NCBI RefSeq assembly: GCF_003628305.1
Contig: NZ_RBZM01000014.1
Coordinates: 36,241 to 100,240, forward strand
DNA from: Cohnella endophytica
GTDB taxonomy: Bacteria > Bacillota > Bacilli > Paenibacillales > Paenibacillaceae
Direction: 5' to 3'
DNA length: 64,000 nucleotides
The notes under the pieces were generated by a model, which was not told the DNA's origin, searched no databases, and saw nothing but the letters and a program-made list of their open reading frames with translations. Positions 25,920-35,238 of this stretch are shown here, piece after piece (position 1 is the first letter of the stretch; each line of letters begins with the position of its first letter). The position numbers and the translations under genes were made by a program.

Positions 25920-27097
25920 ATAATCGTTTTCCTCAAATCGCCTATATCAGTACTTACGTTCCTAGGAAGTGCGGACTTGCTACTTACACGCACCATTTGC
26001 GCGAAGCGATCGCGCATGCGAAAGGAAACATGCCTTTGGATGCCGTCGTTACGATGTGCAATCCGGATGAACGAGAAGATTACAAGGAGCCTTGGATGCT
26101 CCCGTTAATGAAACAAGAACCGGAAGAATACCGCAAAGTCGCTGATTTGATCAACCAAAGCTCGGTAGACATCGTTTCCTTGCAGCATGAATTCGGAATT
26201 TTCGGCGGAGAAGCAGGATCTTATGTCATCGAATTATTGCGAAGATTGAAAAAACCGGTCGTCACGACCTTCCATACCGTATTCGAGCATCCTGTGACGC
26301 CTTATTCGGAAGTACAAAAACAGATCGCCCAATGGAGCGATCATATGATCGTCATGAACCGCAAAGGAATCGGCTACTTGCACGACAATTTCGAGGTTCC
26401 GCTGGAGAAAATCACGTTCGTTCCGCACGGGACGCCTGTGCCGAACCGAACCGATCGCGCCAATGTGCGGAAGGAGATGGGTTGGGAGCAGCGCAAGGTC
26501 CTGTTTACCTTCGGTTTGCTCGGCCGCAGCAAAGGAATCGAGCTCATCCTGAAAGCGATGGCGACCGCGGTTCAAGCGGTTCCCGAGCTGCTGTACGTAA
26601 TCGCCGGCCAGACGCATCCCGAGGTGCGCAAGCATGAAGGTGAAGCATATCGCGATGAGCTCAAAACGCTCGTTCAAGATCTTGGCCTTGAACACCACGT
26701 CCAATGGATCGACCGATACGTGCCGGAGGACAATCTCGTTTCTCTTATCTCCGCTTGCGATCTCTACGTCACGCCATACCCGGGCATGGCTCAAATTACG
26801 AGCGGCACGCTCGCATACGCCGCGGGGTTAGGGCGTCCGATCTTGTCGACGCCGTACGTATACGCCAGAGATCTCGTGCAAGGGCACGAGGAAATGCTCC
26901 TTCCGTTCGGCGAAGCCGAAACTTGGAGCTCTAAGATCATCGAGTTATTCACTTATCCGGGAATGCTCGGCGAATGGGAAAGCGTAATGGCGGATATCGG
27001 GCGTACGATGCATTGGCCGCACGTAGGGGCGCAACACCTGCGGCTATTCGAAAAAGTCATTGTCGAGCGGAGGGATAAGATCGCCGATGTCGGTTAA
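25916..27097 (+). CDS. GT4-family glycosyltransferase
   Basis: A 393-residue GT-B fold enzyme. The N-terminal half has YISTYVPRKCGLATYTHHL and SLQHEFGIFGG; the C-terminal donor domain has FTFGLLGRSKGIELILKAM, LLYVIAGQTHPEV and the glycosyltransferase-1 segment PYPGMAQITSGTLAYAAGLGRP. It lacks a signal peptide. It is translationally coupled to the nucleotidyltransferase gene before it and overlaps the next gene by 11 bases, so the three act together in making a surface glycan or glycoconjugate (inferred). Confidence 0.9.
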   Translation: MNNRFPQIAYISTYVPRKCGLATYTHHLREAIAHAKGNMPLDAVVTMCNPDEREDYKEPWMLPLMKQEPEEYRKVADLINQSSVDIVSLQHEFGIFGGEAGSYVIELLRRLKKPVVTTFHTVFEHPVTPYSEVQKQIAQWSDHMIVMNRKGIGYLHDNFEVPLEKITFVPHGTPVPNRTDRANVRKEMGWEQRKVLFTFGLLGRSKGIELILKAMATAVQAVPELLYVIAGQTHPEVRKHEGEAYRDELKTLVQDLGLEHHVQWIDRYVPEDNLVSLISACDLYVTPYPGMAQITSGTLAYAAGLGRPILSTPYVYARDLVQGHEEMLLPFGEAETWSSKIIELFTYPGMLGEWESVMADIGRTMHWPHVGAQHLRLFEKVIVERRDKIADVG

Positions 27098-28322
27098 TCT
27101 GGGCAGTCCCCGCACGCGCATGTTGCCCTCCTTCGCCCATCTGCGCCGCCTGACGGACGATACGGGAATATTGGAGCATGCGCTCGGACGAATACCGCGA
27201 CGTCGGGAAGGATATACGACCGACGACAATGCCAGAGCCCTGTGGACGGCTACGGAATGGCTCAACCTCGGTTCGGTTCACCGGAAGCAGGACGAACGGG
27301 AAGAGCTTCACCGTCTGACCGATATTTACTTGGCCTTCATGTTATGGGCTCAAGACGAGAATGGCTGGTTCAAGAACAACTTCGCATACGATCGAACGTT
27401 GGAACCCGAAGAAATTTCCCACGACTGCCAGGGGCGCTCGTTCTGGGCGTGCGCCGATGCTTGGATTCGACTTGAAAGCCCCCAACGCGATACCGCGAAA
27501 GCCATCGTCGAACGCTGCCTTCCCACGATCGTGAAGATCGACTCTTTGCGAGGTCAAGCATTCGCAATGGCGGCAAGCGCGCATTTGCTGGAAGCATCCG
27601 ACACGGGCCGTATCTCGATTCCCTCGGACATCGAGAGTGAACTGAGGCACCATCTGCCGCGGCTGGAAAAACTTCTTAACCGGGCGTTTCGCGATTTTTA
27701 CTCCGACGATTGGCGCTGGTTCGAACCGGCGATGACTTATAGCAATGGCGTTCTGCCCTGGGCGATGCTTCGAACGTACCGTTACACCCGTAATCGGGAA
27801 ACGATGAGAATAGGCTTGGAAAGCCTATCGTTCTTATTGGAGGTCATGACCTCCGAGGAAGGTTGGTTTAGACCGGTCGGCAATGAAGGATGGTGTACAG
27901 CCGACAATGGAAGCGTCAGCCGCTGGGATCAACAGCCTCTCGAGTTATTCAAGCTCGCATTGGCTTTGGAGGAAGCTCGCGTAGCTACGGGGCTGGCTTC
28001 CCAAGATCAGTCGGCACGCCTAGTCGGTAGCGTACGAAGTCAAGGCGCCTACGATGTTCGTTCGGACAGAATCGGCGCGGCGGGCTCGCTTGACGGACGA
28101 TCGAGTCAAGGCAGCGGGCTTGGCAGTACCGACTTGTATTTCTCTTTACGCGAGAGGTGCATTGATTGGTATTACGGGGACAACGACTTGGGCGTCTCCG
28201 TAGTCGATCCCCGCGATGGAAGCTGTTGCGACGGCTTGACGAAATGCGGCCCTAACATCAATTGCGGCGCGGAAGCGACCATCTCGTACCTGATGACCGA
28301 AGCTTTGTGCCAGCGATACTAA
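27087..28322 (+). CDS. Alpha/alpha-toroid protein, glycosidase-like
   Basis: A 411-residue protein with repeated aromatic helical motifs typical of (alpha/alpha)6 barrels: GYTTDDNARALW, WAQDENGWFKNN, SHDCQGRSFWACADAW, DDWRWFEPAMTYSNGVLPWAML and WCTADNGSVSRWDQQPLE. Such domains often follow GT4 enzymes and are listed as glycosidase- or epimerase-like. The catalytic residues cannot be assigned. The region around 300-345 (SQGAYDVRSDRIGAAG) looks like a low-complexity insertion. The ATG at 27087 has GGAGGG 12 bases before it. Confidence 0.75.
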   Translation: MSVNLGSPRTRMLPSFAHLRRLTDDTGILEHALGRIPRRREGYTTDDNARALWTATEWLNLGSVHRKQDEREELHRLTDIYLAFMLWAQDENGWFKNNFAYDRTLEPEEISHDCQGRSFWACADAWIRLESPQRDTAKAIVERCLPTIVKIDSLRGQAFAMAASAHLLEASDTGRISIPSDIESELRHHLPRLEKLLNRAFRDFYSDDWRWFEPAMTYSNGVLPWAMLRTYRYTRNRETMRIGLESLSFLLEVMTSEEGWFRPVGNEGWCTADNGSVSRWDQQPLELFKLALALEEARVATGLASQDQSARLVGSVRSQGAYDVRSDRIGAAGSLDGRSSQGSGLGSTDLYFSLRERCIDWYYGDNDLGVSVVDPRDGSCCDGLTKCGPNINCGAEATISYLMTEALCQRY

Positions 28323-28325
28323 CAC

Positions 28326-28376
28326 AAAAACCCTTTCCAAGGCGCACCATTATGGCGTTACTCGGAAAGGGTTTTT
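28326..28376. terminator. Bidirectional terminator
   Basis: AAAAACCCTTTCC pairs perfectly with GGAAAGGGTTTTT around a 25-base loop. It serves the toroid gene on the plus strand and the RluA gene on the minus strand. Confidence 0.9.
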
Positions 28377-28387
28377 CGTATGTCGGC

Positions 28388-29581
28388 TTATTTATGCCGA
28401 AGCTTGTTGAGCGATTGCGCGATGTCGTCCGGGAGCGGAGCGGAGATTTGTTGCTTCTCTCCCGTCCACGGATGGCTCCAAATGAGCCGTTCCCCATGCA
28501 ACGCTTGCCGGGAGATGACTCCACGTTTGCCACCGTAGAGTCCGTCTCCGGCCAGCGGATGGTTGATCGACGAAAGATGAACGCGAATTTGATGCGTGCG
28601 CCCGGTTTCGAGTCGCAAACGCACGAGGGTATGGTCGTCGAAACGTTCGACGACTTCGAAGTGGGTGACCGCCGGATCCCCGGTATCGCTTACTCTCCTG
28701 CGAGTCGAGTGATGCCTGTCCTGCCCGATCGGCTTATCGATTTTCCCTTTGTTGCCTTCGACGTAACCTTCGGCCAAGGCTACGTAGATCCGCTCGATCG
28801 TTTTCTCGCGCATCGCCTTATCGTACTGGTAGTGCGCGAATTCGTTCTTGGCATAGAGTACCGGTCCCGTCGTATCCTTATCTATGCGATGAACGTGGCG
28901 AATCCGGATATCTTGCCCCGACATCTCATAATAAGCGGCAACCGCATGCGCGAGCGTCTTGCGCTGGCCCTTCTCGCTCGGATGTACCTCGATGCCCGCC
29001 GGTTTATTGACGATAAGCGTAAACTCGTCCTCGTACAAAATATTCAATTCCATCCAATCGGAAGGGAAATCCCTGTTCTCCCGAGGGAACAGATGCAACC
29101 GTAGATTCGGTCCTTGGAGAATGCAGCCCTTCGTTTGCATCAGCTTCGTCAGATGCTTGGGCGGAAGCGGCAGATGCCGGGCGATTATCGCCATCGGGGC
29201 GCCAACCAGATGATCGGGCAACCGGATGTCCATCCATTCGCCTTTGATCCGCCCCATGCCGATCAACGATGCGCTGCCCCCGCCGCTCTTCGATCCTGCC
29301 GGGCTTGCTACCTGCCCGCGCCTGTTCGCTTTGCCGAATGACTCGTCGCGCGGTCTTCCAGGCTTCCGGCCCCCTTGCGGCGGCCGATCCCCGATCTTCT
29401 TCGCGATAGCTCCCCCTGCCCCAGCTTTGAATCCCGGCTTGGCGCCTGATCTTAAACCTGATCTCGCTCCCGTTCCGGAGTAAACCGCTTCCGATCCGCC
29501 GCGCCCCCTGCTTCCGTTCCTATCGTTTCCGCCAGTCGGCTTCGAACCGCCGCGCTGCCGATTTCTTCCTGCTCCACTCAT
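28388..29581 (-). CDS. RluA-family pseudouridine synthase with long basic N-terminal extension
   Basis: A 397-residue RNA modification enzyme. The catalytic domain (about 175-395) contains the RluA signature HRIDKDTTGPVLYAKN with its catalytic Asp, RLETGRTHQIRVHL and HPLAGDGLYGG. An S4-like segment precedes it (HLPLPPKHLTKLMQTKGC). Residues 1-105 are an unusual Gly/Arg/Ser/Lys-rich low-complexity tail (RGRGGSE, AKPGFKAGAGG), probably disordered and RNA-binding. The start is supported by CGGAGG nine bases upstream, so the tail seems genuine. Confidence 0.9.
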   Translation of the reverse strand: MSGAGRNRQRGGSKPTGGNDRNGSRGRGGSEAVYSGTGARSGLRSGAKPGFKAGAGGAIAKKIGDRPPQGGRKPGRPRDESFGKANRRGQVASPAGSKSGGGSASLIGMGRIKGEWMDIRLPDHLVGAPMAIIARHLPLPPKHLTKLMQTKGCILQGPNLRLHLFPRENRDFPSDWMELNILYEDEFTLIVNKPAGIEVHPSEKGQRKTLAHAVAAYYEMSGQDIRIRHVHRIDKDTTGPVLYAKNEFAHYQYDKAMREKTIERIYVALAEGYVEGNKGKIDKPIGQDRHHSTRRRVSDTGDPAVTHFEVVERFDDHTLVRLRLETGRTHQIRVHLSSINHPLAGDGLYGGKRGVISRQALHGERLIWSHPWTGEKQQISAPLPDDIAQSLNKLRHK

Positions 29582-29706
29582 GCCGTCGTTCCTCCGATTC
29601 CAATCCGCGCCCGCCCGTTCCGAGCGAGGCTTTGCCGACCAATATACGGGAACGACCGCGCAAAGTCAACCCTAACGGATTGAGATTTTCCATGAGCGCT
29701 TCCGGC

Positions 29707-29961
29707 TTATCCGCCGAAATCCCTACGAGTTCTATGATTGTCTTCCAAGAGCTTTCGAACCTCTCTCATCTCTTGCCTCAGCGATTCAAACTCTTCCGAA
29801 GTAGACTTGAACGTCTTAAGAAATCCGATTCCGATTACGATCATGATTAACGCGTGGAAAGAGAATGAGGATGAGCCAACAAGACTCACTACGAACAAGA
29901 CCGCACCGTAGAGGAGCACCAGCCATGCAAGTACCTTCGCCCAAGTGAAATCTCCGTACAC
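29707..29961 (-). CDS. Small membrane protein with C-terminal coiled coil
   Basis: An 84-residue protein. Two transmembrane helices (about 7-29 and 35-49) precede a charged helix (STSEEFESLRQEMREVRKLLED) likely to form a coiled coil. It starts at GTG, supported by GGAGGG six bases before. I do not recognise the family. The 260 bases upstream hold no other gene; a minus-strand TATAAT (30121-30126) could be its -10 box. Confidence 0.75.
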   Translation of the reverse strand: MYGDFTWAKVLAWLVLLYGAVLFVVSLVGSSSFSFHALIMIVIGIGFLKTFKSTSEEFESLRQEMREVRKLLEDNHRTRRDFGG

Positions 29962-30222
29962 AAAAATCCCTCCAGTGAAAAAGAATGAAACGCGGCAAGA
30001 CGAACTTACGACGGCATCTTCTATCCTTAAAGCGTCACATTTCCCATTCGACTTTCATAGGAACATCTGACGTTATTAGCCGTATTCGCTCGACTGCCCC
30101 CGATTTCGATGAATGTAGTCATTATACAACAAAATAACACCGTTGCCACAATTTGACTAAAGCCTTAACGTGGAGATTAGGGGATTGTCCCCCTTAACAC
30201 GACTCCGGGAGGTAATATCGAG

Positions 30223-30552
30223 ATGGACTTGGACGCTCAAGAAGTAGAAGTAGTAGAGGGATTGGAAGCGGATGCAGAAGTAGAAGCTGCCGCTGAAGAA
30301 GTCGAGGTAGAAGCAGTAGCCGAGGAAGCCGAAGCAGAAGCGGTTGCCGAAGAGGCTGAAGCTGTTGCCGAGGAAGCAGTAGCGGAAGAAGCGGAAGCCG
30401 TGGCTGAAGAAGCAGAAGCGGTTGCCGAAGAAGCGCAAGAGGACGAAGTAAGCGCGGAAGCCGTCGCCGAAGCGGACGAGCCTGCCCTTGCTGAGGTTGC
30501 TGCGGATGAACCGGAAGCGGCTGAAGAACAATCCGAATCGGTCGTTGACTAA
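30223..30552 (+). CDS. Hyperacidic Glu/Ala/Val-repeat protein
   Basis: A 109-residue protein made almost only of Glu, Ala and Val, with short imperfect repeats of EEAEAVA. I count 38 Glu and 7 Asp and no Lys, Arg or His, so the isoelectric point must be very low. The heptad-like spacing suggests one long helix or coiled coil. GGGAGG ten bases before the ATG supports translation. The function is unknown; such proteins can act as nucleic-acid mimics, counter-ion or chaperone-like tails. The opposite-strand frame is a shadow. Confidence 0.65.
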   Translation: MDLDAQEVEVVEGLEADAEVEAAAEEVEVEAVAEEAEAEAVAEEAEAVAEEAVAEEAEAVAEEAEAVAEEAQEDEVSAEAVAEADEPALAEVAADEPEAAEEQSESVVD

Positions 30553-30576
30553 TTATTCATCCTCATCCAAACGATG

Positions 30577-30624
30577 AAAGGGGCTTTCCCGCATGGTCTC
30601 ACTCGACCGATGGGAGAGCCCCTT
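30577..30624. terminator. Hairpin between convergent genes
   Basis: AAGGGGCT and TTCCC arms pair with GGGA and AGCCCCTT across a 21-base loop. On the minus strand TTTC follows. Confidence 0.55.
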
Positions 30625-30631
30625 GCCGTTA

Positions 30632-31300
30632 TCAGCGATTACGAAAAAAGCTACGCAGTGCCCACTTCCGTTCGTGTCTTCTTAAATATTTCGGCAATGA
30701 TCGGTAAAGCTGCAAGCATTCTGCGTAAGCACCGCTTGCCTCCTCCCGGTTTCCTAAATCCGCGTAAATCGTTCCCAGCCGATAATAGGCTTCGCAAGAA
30801 GACGAATTAACCTCCTTGAATTGCCGCAAATATCCGATCGCTTTAACCGGCTCCCGCTTAGCCAACGATTCCGCCAACTTCAGATAAGGCTGCCCGTATT
30901 TGACTCTCGGGCTGATCGATAGAGCTCGCAGCATCTCCCGTTCTCCGTCCTCCGCGTGTCCGAGCGCTAAGTCGCAAGCTCCCAGATCGCTCCAATATTC
31001 CGCGGAGTGCTCCATCCGGGATTCGATCGAGCTCAGAATTTCCTTCGCTTGGCCGTATCGCTTGCTCTCGATAAGCAAGCGCGCGAGTTCGGATTTGGCC
31101 GATACGTCGTGCGGACTCAAGTGGAGCTGCCTGCGCCATTTCGATATGGAACCTCGTCTCCGGAACGGCCGGACGATGCTCGGGGACATTCCGATAAATC
31201 TACGTTCCAGCGCATACACGACGATAAGTAAAACGATAATCGCGATAATCGGGCTTCCGAACAACCACGTCAATCCGACGAAAAGCAATATTTTACTCAT
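30632..31300 (-). CDS. TPR-repeat membrane protein
   Basis: A 222-residue protein. An N-terminal hydrophobic region (about 2-30: ILLFVGLTWLFGSPIIAIIVLLIVVYAL) is followed by a basic stretch and then tetratricopeptide repeats: HDVSAKSELARLLIESKRYGQAKEIL, AEYWSDLGACDLALGHAEDGEREML, KYGQPYLKLAESLAKREP, CEAYYRLGTIYADLGNREEASGAY. It probably scaffolds proteins at the membrane. Two ATGs are adjacent; the second has AGGAGG at five bases, so 31300 is used. Confidence 0.8.
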   Translation of the reverse strand: MSKILLFVGLTWLFGSPIIAIIVLLIVVYALERRFIGMSPSIVRPFRRRGSISKWRRQLHLSPHDVSAKSELARLLIESKRYGQAKEILSSIESRMEHSAEYWSDLGACDLALGHAEDGEREMLRALSISPRVKYGQPYLKLAESLAKREPVKAIGYLRQFKEVNSSSCEAYYRLGTIYADLGNREEASGAYAECLQLYRSLPKYLRRHERKWALRSFFRNR

Positions 31301-31396
31301 CATGTCCTCCTATTTATAAGTGCCCGTTGCGTCATTATCCATAGCCGTACACAAGATCATATGCTTTAGATTCATCTTGAAACCTATACATGAACA

Positions 31397-33916
31397 TTAC
31401 TTGCCCGGCGGTTTCGCGCGGCGCGTCGCTTCGGCTTCCAGCGGGTTATCCGGCCAATAATGCTTCGGATATCGGCCTTTCAAATCTTTGCGCACCTCGA
31501 AATAGCCGTTGCTCCAGAAGCTCGCCAAATCCCTTGTCACTTGCATGGGGCGTTGCGCGGGAGATAGCAAATGAAGCGTAAGCGGAACGCGTCCGCCCGC
31601 GATGCGCGGCGTCTCCGGCAAGCCGAAAAGCTCCTGCAGCCGGACGGAAACCGCCGGCGCATCGATATCGCTATAATCGATCGGAATGCGGGAACCGCTA
31701 GGTACCGTCCAATGCGTCGGCGCATCTTTGTCGAGTTCGCGACGTTGATCCCAAGACAGCATCGACTCCAGCAAATCCTTTAGATTCAATTTCTGGAGGT
31801 CGCCGCGTCCCTTCATTCCGCCGACGTAACCGTCTAACCAATGCTCCAACGTGCCGAGTAGCGCCTCGTCCGACAAGTCCGGCCAGGAGACGTCGTGATG
31901 ACGCGTGAACACGGTTCTTTCCTGCAGTTGCCTCGCGGCTTTCGTCCACGGCAGCATTCCCAGTCCCTCCGCGCGGATGCCTTCGAACAACACTTGCTGG
32001 ACGGAGTCGGCCCGCGGCTTGTGAAGGGGCGTTTCTTCTATTAATATAGCGCCGAGTTTCTTTCGAGCGCGCCCCCGGACGGATTTCGATTCGGAATCCC
32101 AGAAAAGGTGGTTTTCGACGGCGAACGCCTCTTGCAGATGCTCGGCTAATAACTCGTACGATACGGTTGCCGCCAACCGAATCCGGCTGTCCGTTCCCGC
32201 GTCGTCCACGTCCGCCACGACGATCCATGACTCGTGCGCCAACGGTTGGCCCGGAGCGAACGCCGCGCCCCTTCCGCCGCTGAGCAAAAATTTGCCGTTA
32301 TCCCGCTGGCGGCCGATCCGGTCCGGATAAGCGAAGGCGAGCAACAGCCCGCAATCGTCCAAGCTCTCCGCGGTTTCGGAGGCGCCGCTCACGGTCAGCG
32401 CCTCAAGCTCGCGCCGCGTTCTGCGCGCCTCTTCGATAAGCCTGCCGCGCACGGAAGACTCGACGGAGTGCGCATAAGCGCCACGTCCGCGTAGCGCCTC
32501 CAAGCGAATTCGGAGATCGGCGTTCGGCGCTTGTCCGGCGGATGCCCGAATTACGTCCCTTTCTCCAAGTAAAGCGGCTAATTCGCACGCTAAATCTCCA
32601 AGCCCGATCTCTTGCGCGCGAAGCAGCATATGGGCGATGCGCGGATGCTTGCCTAGCAACGCCATTCGCTTGCCGTGTGCCGTAACGGCCGTTCCGTCGC
32701 GACTTAACGCCCCGAGCTGAACGAGCAGTTCGCGCGCCTGTTGCAATGCCGGCGCGGGCGGCGCGTCCAGCCATTGCAACTCCGAGACGTCTTGCGCTCC
32801 CCACACGGCTAGTTCCAGCAGCAGCGCGGACAAATCCGCCTCGGCGATTTCGGGCGCGCTACGCGGGGCCAGAGCCGACTGCTCCTCCGCGCTCCACAAC
32901 CGGTAACACGTTCCCGGCATAAGTCGTCCGGCTCTTCCTCGACGCTGATCCGCCGAAGCTGCCGACACCGTCACGGTTTCCAAGCGTGACATGCCCGTGC
33001 GCGGCGAGAACCGTGATACGCGCATAAGGCCGCTGTCGATGACGACGGTAACGCCTTCGACGGTTAAGCTCGTCTCCGCCACCGACGTAGCGAGCACGAC
33101 TTTGCGCATACCTGTGGGGAGCGGCGCCAATGCCGAATCTTGGGCTTCGGCAGTCATGCTGCCGTATAGCGGGTGTATGCGCACCGAAGAATCCGCGGCA
33201 CTCCCTAGCCTGGATCTCAGCTTACCTTCCGTGGAACGAATCTCTCCGACGCCGGGCAGGAAAACGAGCACATCTCCGTCATGCGAACGCAAGGCGTCGG
33301 CGACCGCTTGCGCAACCGCGTCGTCCAAGTAAACGCCGCTAGGCTTAGGCCGATAGACCGTCTCTACGGGGAAACTGCGTCCCTCGCTTCGGATGATCGG
33401 CGCTCCGCCGAGCAAGCCCGCGACGGGCTCCGCCTCGATCGTGGCGCTCATAACCAGCAGCTTCAGATCATCGCGCAGCAAATCCTGCGACTGCAAACTA
33501 AGCGCCAAGCCCAAATCCGCCTGCAAGCTCCTTTCGTGGAACTCGTCGAAAATAACGAGTCCGACTCCATCCAAAGCGGCATCGGATTGCAGCATTCGGG
33601 TCAGCACGCCTTCGGTGACGACCTCGATTCTCGTCCGTGGACCGATCTTCGTGTCCAGCTTGACCCGATAACCGACCTTACCTCCGACCGTTTCTCCTAG
33701 CGAGCGGGCCATATACGCCGCAGAACTTCGGGCGGCCAGCCTGCGCGGCTCGAGCATGACGATTTTGCGGCCCGCGAGCCACGGCTCGTCCAGAAGCGCA
33801 AGCGGCACTCTCGTCGTTTTGCCCGCTCCCGGGGCGGCGACGAGTACCGCATTACGACCCTCCCGCATCGCATTTCTCAAATCGTCCAGCACTTCATCTA
33901 TAGGGAGGTTCGTCAT
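31397..33916 (-). CDS. hrpB: ATP-dependent helicase HrpB
   Basis: An 839-residue DExH-box helicase. The Walker A motif is VAAPGAGKTTRVPLALL near residue 25; motif II is DEFHER, followed by MSATIEAEPVAGLL; motif VI is QRRGRAGRLMPGTCYRLW. The C-terminal third is the HrpB-specific domain ending in the PKHYWPDNP and A-TRRAKP motifs. Its role in bacteria is not settled. It is a single-gene unit. Confidence 0.94.
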   Translation of the reverse strand: MTNLPIDEVLDDLRNAMREGRNAVLVAAPGAGKTTRVPLALLDEPWLAGRKIVMLEPRRLAARSSAAYMARSLGETVGGKVGYRVKLDTKIGPRTRIEVVTEGVLTRMLQSDAALDGVGLVIFDEFHERSLQADLGLALSLQSQDLLRDDLKLLVMSATIEAEPVAGLLGGAPIIRSEGRSFPVETVYRPKPSGVYLDDAVAQAVADALRSHDGDVLVFLPGVGEIRSTEGKLRSRLGSAADSSVRIHPLYGSMTAEAQDSALAPLPTGMRKVVLATSVAETSLTVEGVTVVIDSGLMRVSRFSPRTGMSRLETVTVSAASADQRRGRAGRLMPGTCYRLWSAEEQSALAPRSAPEIAEADLSALLLELAVWGAQDVSELQWLDAPPAPALQQARELLVQLGALSRDGTAVTAHGKRMALLGKHPRIAHMLLRAQEIGLGDLACELAALLGERDVIRASAGQAPNADLRIRLEALRGRGAYAHSVESSVRGRLIEEARRTRRELEALTVSGASETAESLDDCGLLLAFAYPDRIGRQRDNGKFLLSGGRGAAFAPGQPLAHESWIVVADVDDAGTDSRIRLAATVSYELLAEHLQEAFAVENHLFWDSESKSVRGRARKKLGAILIEETPLHKPRADSVQQVLFEGIRAEGLGMLPWTKAARQLQERTVFTRHHDVSWPDLSDEALLGTLEHWLDGYVGGMKGRGDLQKLNLKDLLESMLSWDQRRELDKDAPTHWTVPSGSRIPIDYSDIDAPAVSVRLQELFGLPETPRIAGGRVPLTLHLLSPAQRPMQVTRDLASFWSNGYFEVRKDLKGRYPKHYWPDNPLEAEATRRAKPPGK

Positions 33917-33997
33917 CTCTTGCCTCGTTGCTCCTTTCGAATGTTCCGATCCGAAATCGTTCTACATTGAAGCTTAACACGATCGGCGGCAAGAGAA

Positions 33998-34022
33998 AAC
34001 CGCCGGTTCGCCCCCGGCGGTT
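33998..34022 (-). terminator. Terminator of the sugar ABC operon
   Basis: Minus-strand AACCGCCGG pairs with CCGGCGGTT, followed by TTCTCTT. Confidence 0.85.
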
Positions 34023-34048
34023 CGATCGAACGTATAAGAGATGTGCGC

Positions 34049-35224
34049 TTACCCTCTTTTCTTGCGCGTCATGACGTCGAAGATGACTGCCGCCGCCAAG
34101 ACGCCGCCGCGAATCATGTACTGATAGGAAATGCCGACGCCCAGCAAGTTCATGCCGCTTGTCAACGAAGCCATGACTAGCGCCCCGATGATCGATCCTG
34201 TGACTTTTCCAACGCCTCCGGCCGCGGATACGCCTCCGATATAAGCGGCCGCGATCGCGTCCAGTTCGAACAACGTACCCGCGGTCGTCGTCGCCGACTC
34301 CATCCGGGACGTGAACAGAATGCCGGATAATCCGGCGAGCATACCCATGGAACCGAATACGACGTACGTGATTTTCTTGACATTGATCCCGCTTAAATGC
34401 GCAGCTTCCGGATTGCTTCCCACGGCGTAAATATGCCGGCCGAGCACGGTTTTCGTCGTCAGGAAATGATACACGATGACGACGAACAGCATGATGATGA
34501 CCGTCCAGGAAAATCCGTTGTAGCCGGCGATAATCCAGGTAATGTAAGCGATGATGGCCGATACGAAGATCAGTTCCAACGCGAAAATGCCTCGGGAGAC
34601 AACATCGAATTTATACTTCAGCTTGTTTTTGCGGTTGGAAAAACGGGAGTAAATATAGAGCAAAATCGCAACTACGCCAACAATCAAAGACAGCAAGCTC
34701 AAGTCGTCCACTCTGGCGATCTCCGGAATGTATCCGTTGCCGATCGCATTGAAGTTATCGTCATCGATGACGATCGTCCCCGTCTCCTCGGTCACTTGCA
34801 GCAGCGCGCCTCTGAAGATGAGCATGCCCGCGAGCGACGCGACGAACGAAGGAATGCCGATCGAAGCAATCAGAACGCCGTTCAGCAGGCCAATCGCGAT
34901 GCCCAGCACGAGAATGATCGGAATCGTCAAATAGAACGGAACGCCGGCCTGCGTCAGCAAGATCGCGGCGATCGCGCCCATGAATCCGGCTGCGAATCCG
35001 ACGGACAGGTCGATATGTCGGATGACGATGACGAGCGTCATGCCGACGGCCAGCACCGCGATATACCCCGTGGCGTCCAGCAGGTTGCTGATGTTGCGGG
35101 AGGAAATGAACAGGCCGTCCGTCATGACCGAAAAAATCAGAATGATGACGAACAGGGCGATGTACATGCCGTATTCGCGAATATTTTGTTTGATCAGAGA
35201 TTTTGCCCCATTGTAGAAATGCAT
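34049..35224 (-). CDS. Sugar ABC transporter permease (XylH/GguB-like)
   Basis: A 391-residue permease of the BPD_transp_2 family with about ten membrane segments (YIALFVIILIFSVMTDGLFIS, YIAVLAVGMTLVIVIRHIDLSVG, and others). The ATPase-coupling stretch is NPEAAHLSGINVKKITYVVFG. It belongs to the ChvE-GguAB / XylFGH type of monosaccharide importers. The start follows the ATPase stop by 14 bases. It is the last gene of the transport operon and ends at a clear terminator. Confidence 0.93.
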   Translation of the reverse strand: MHFYNGAKSLIKQNIREYGMYIALFVIILIFSVMTDGLFISSRNISNLLDATGYIAVLAVGMTLVIVIRHIDLSVGFAAGFMGAIAAILLTQAGVPFYLTIPIILVLGIAIGLLNGVLIASIGIPSFVASLAGMLIFRGALLQVTEETGTIVIDDDNFNAIGNGYIPEIARVDDLSLLSLIVGVVAILLYIYSRFSNRKNKLKYKFDVVSRGIFALELIFVSAIIAYITWIIAGYNGFSWTVIIMLFVVIVYHFLTTKTVLGRHIYAVGSNPEAAHLSGINVKKITYVVFGSMGMLAGLSGILFTSRMESATTTAGTLFELDAIAAAYIGGVSAAGGVGKVTGSIIGALVMASLTSGMNLLGVGISYQYMIRGGVLAAAVIFDVMTRKKRG

Positions 35225-35238
35225 CGTACCGGCTCCTC

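Noticed and set aside
30157..30531. 124-residue minus-strand frame rich in Phe, Arg and Ser
   Set aside because: It is the complement of the Glu/Ala-rich gene, has no ribosome site, and its composition mirrors the GAA/GCC codons.
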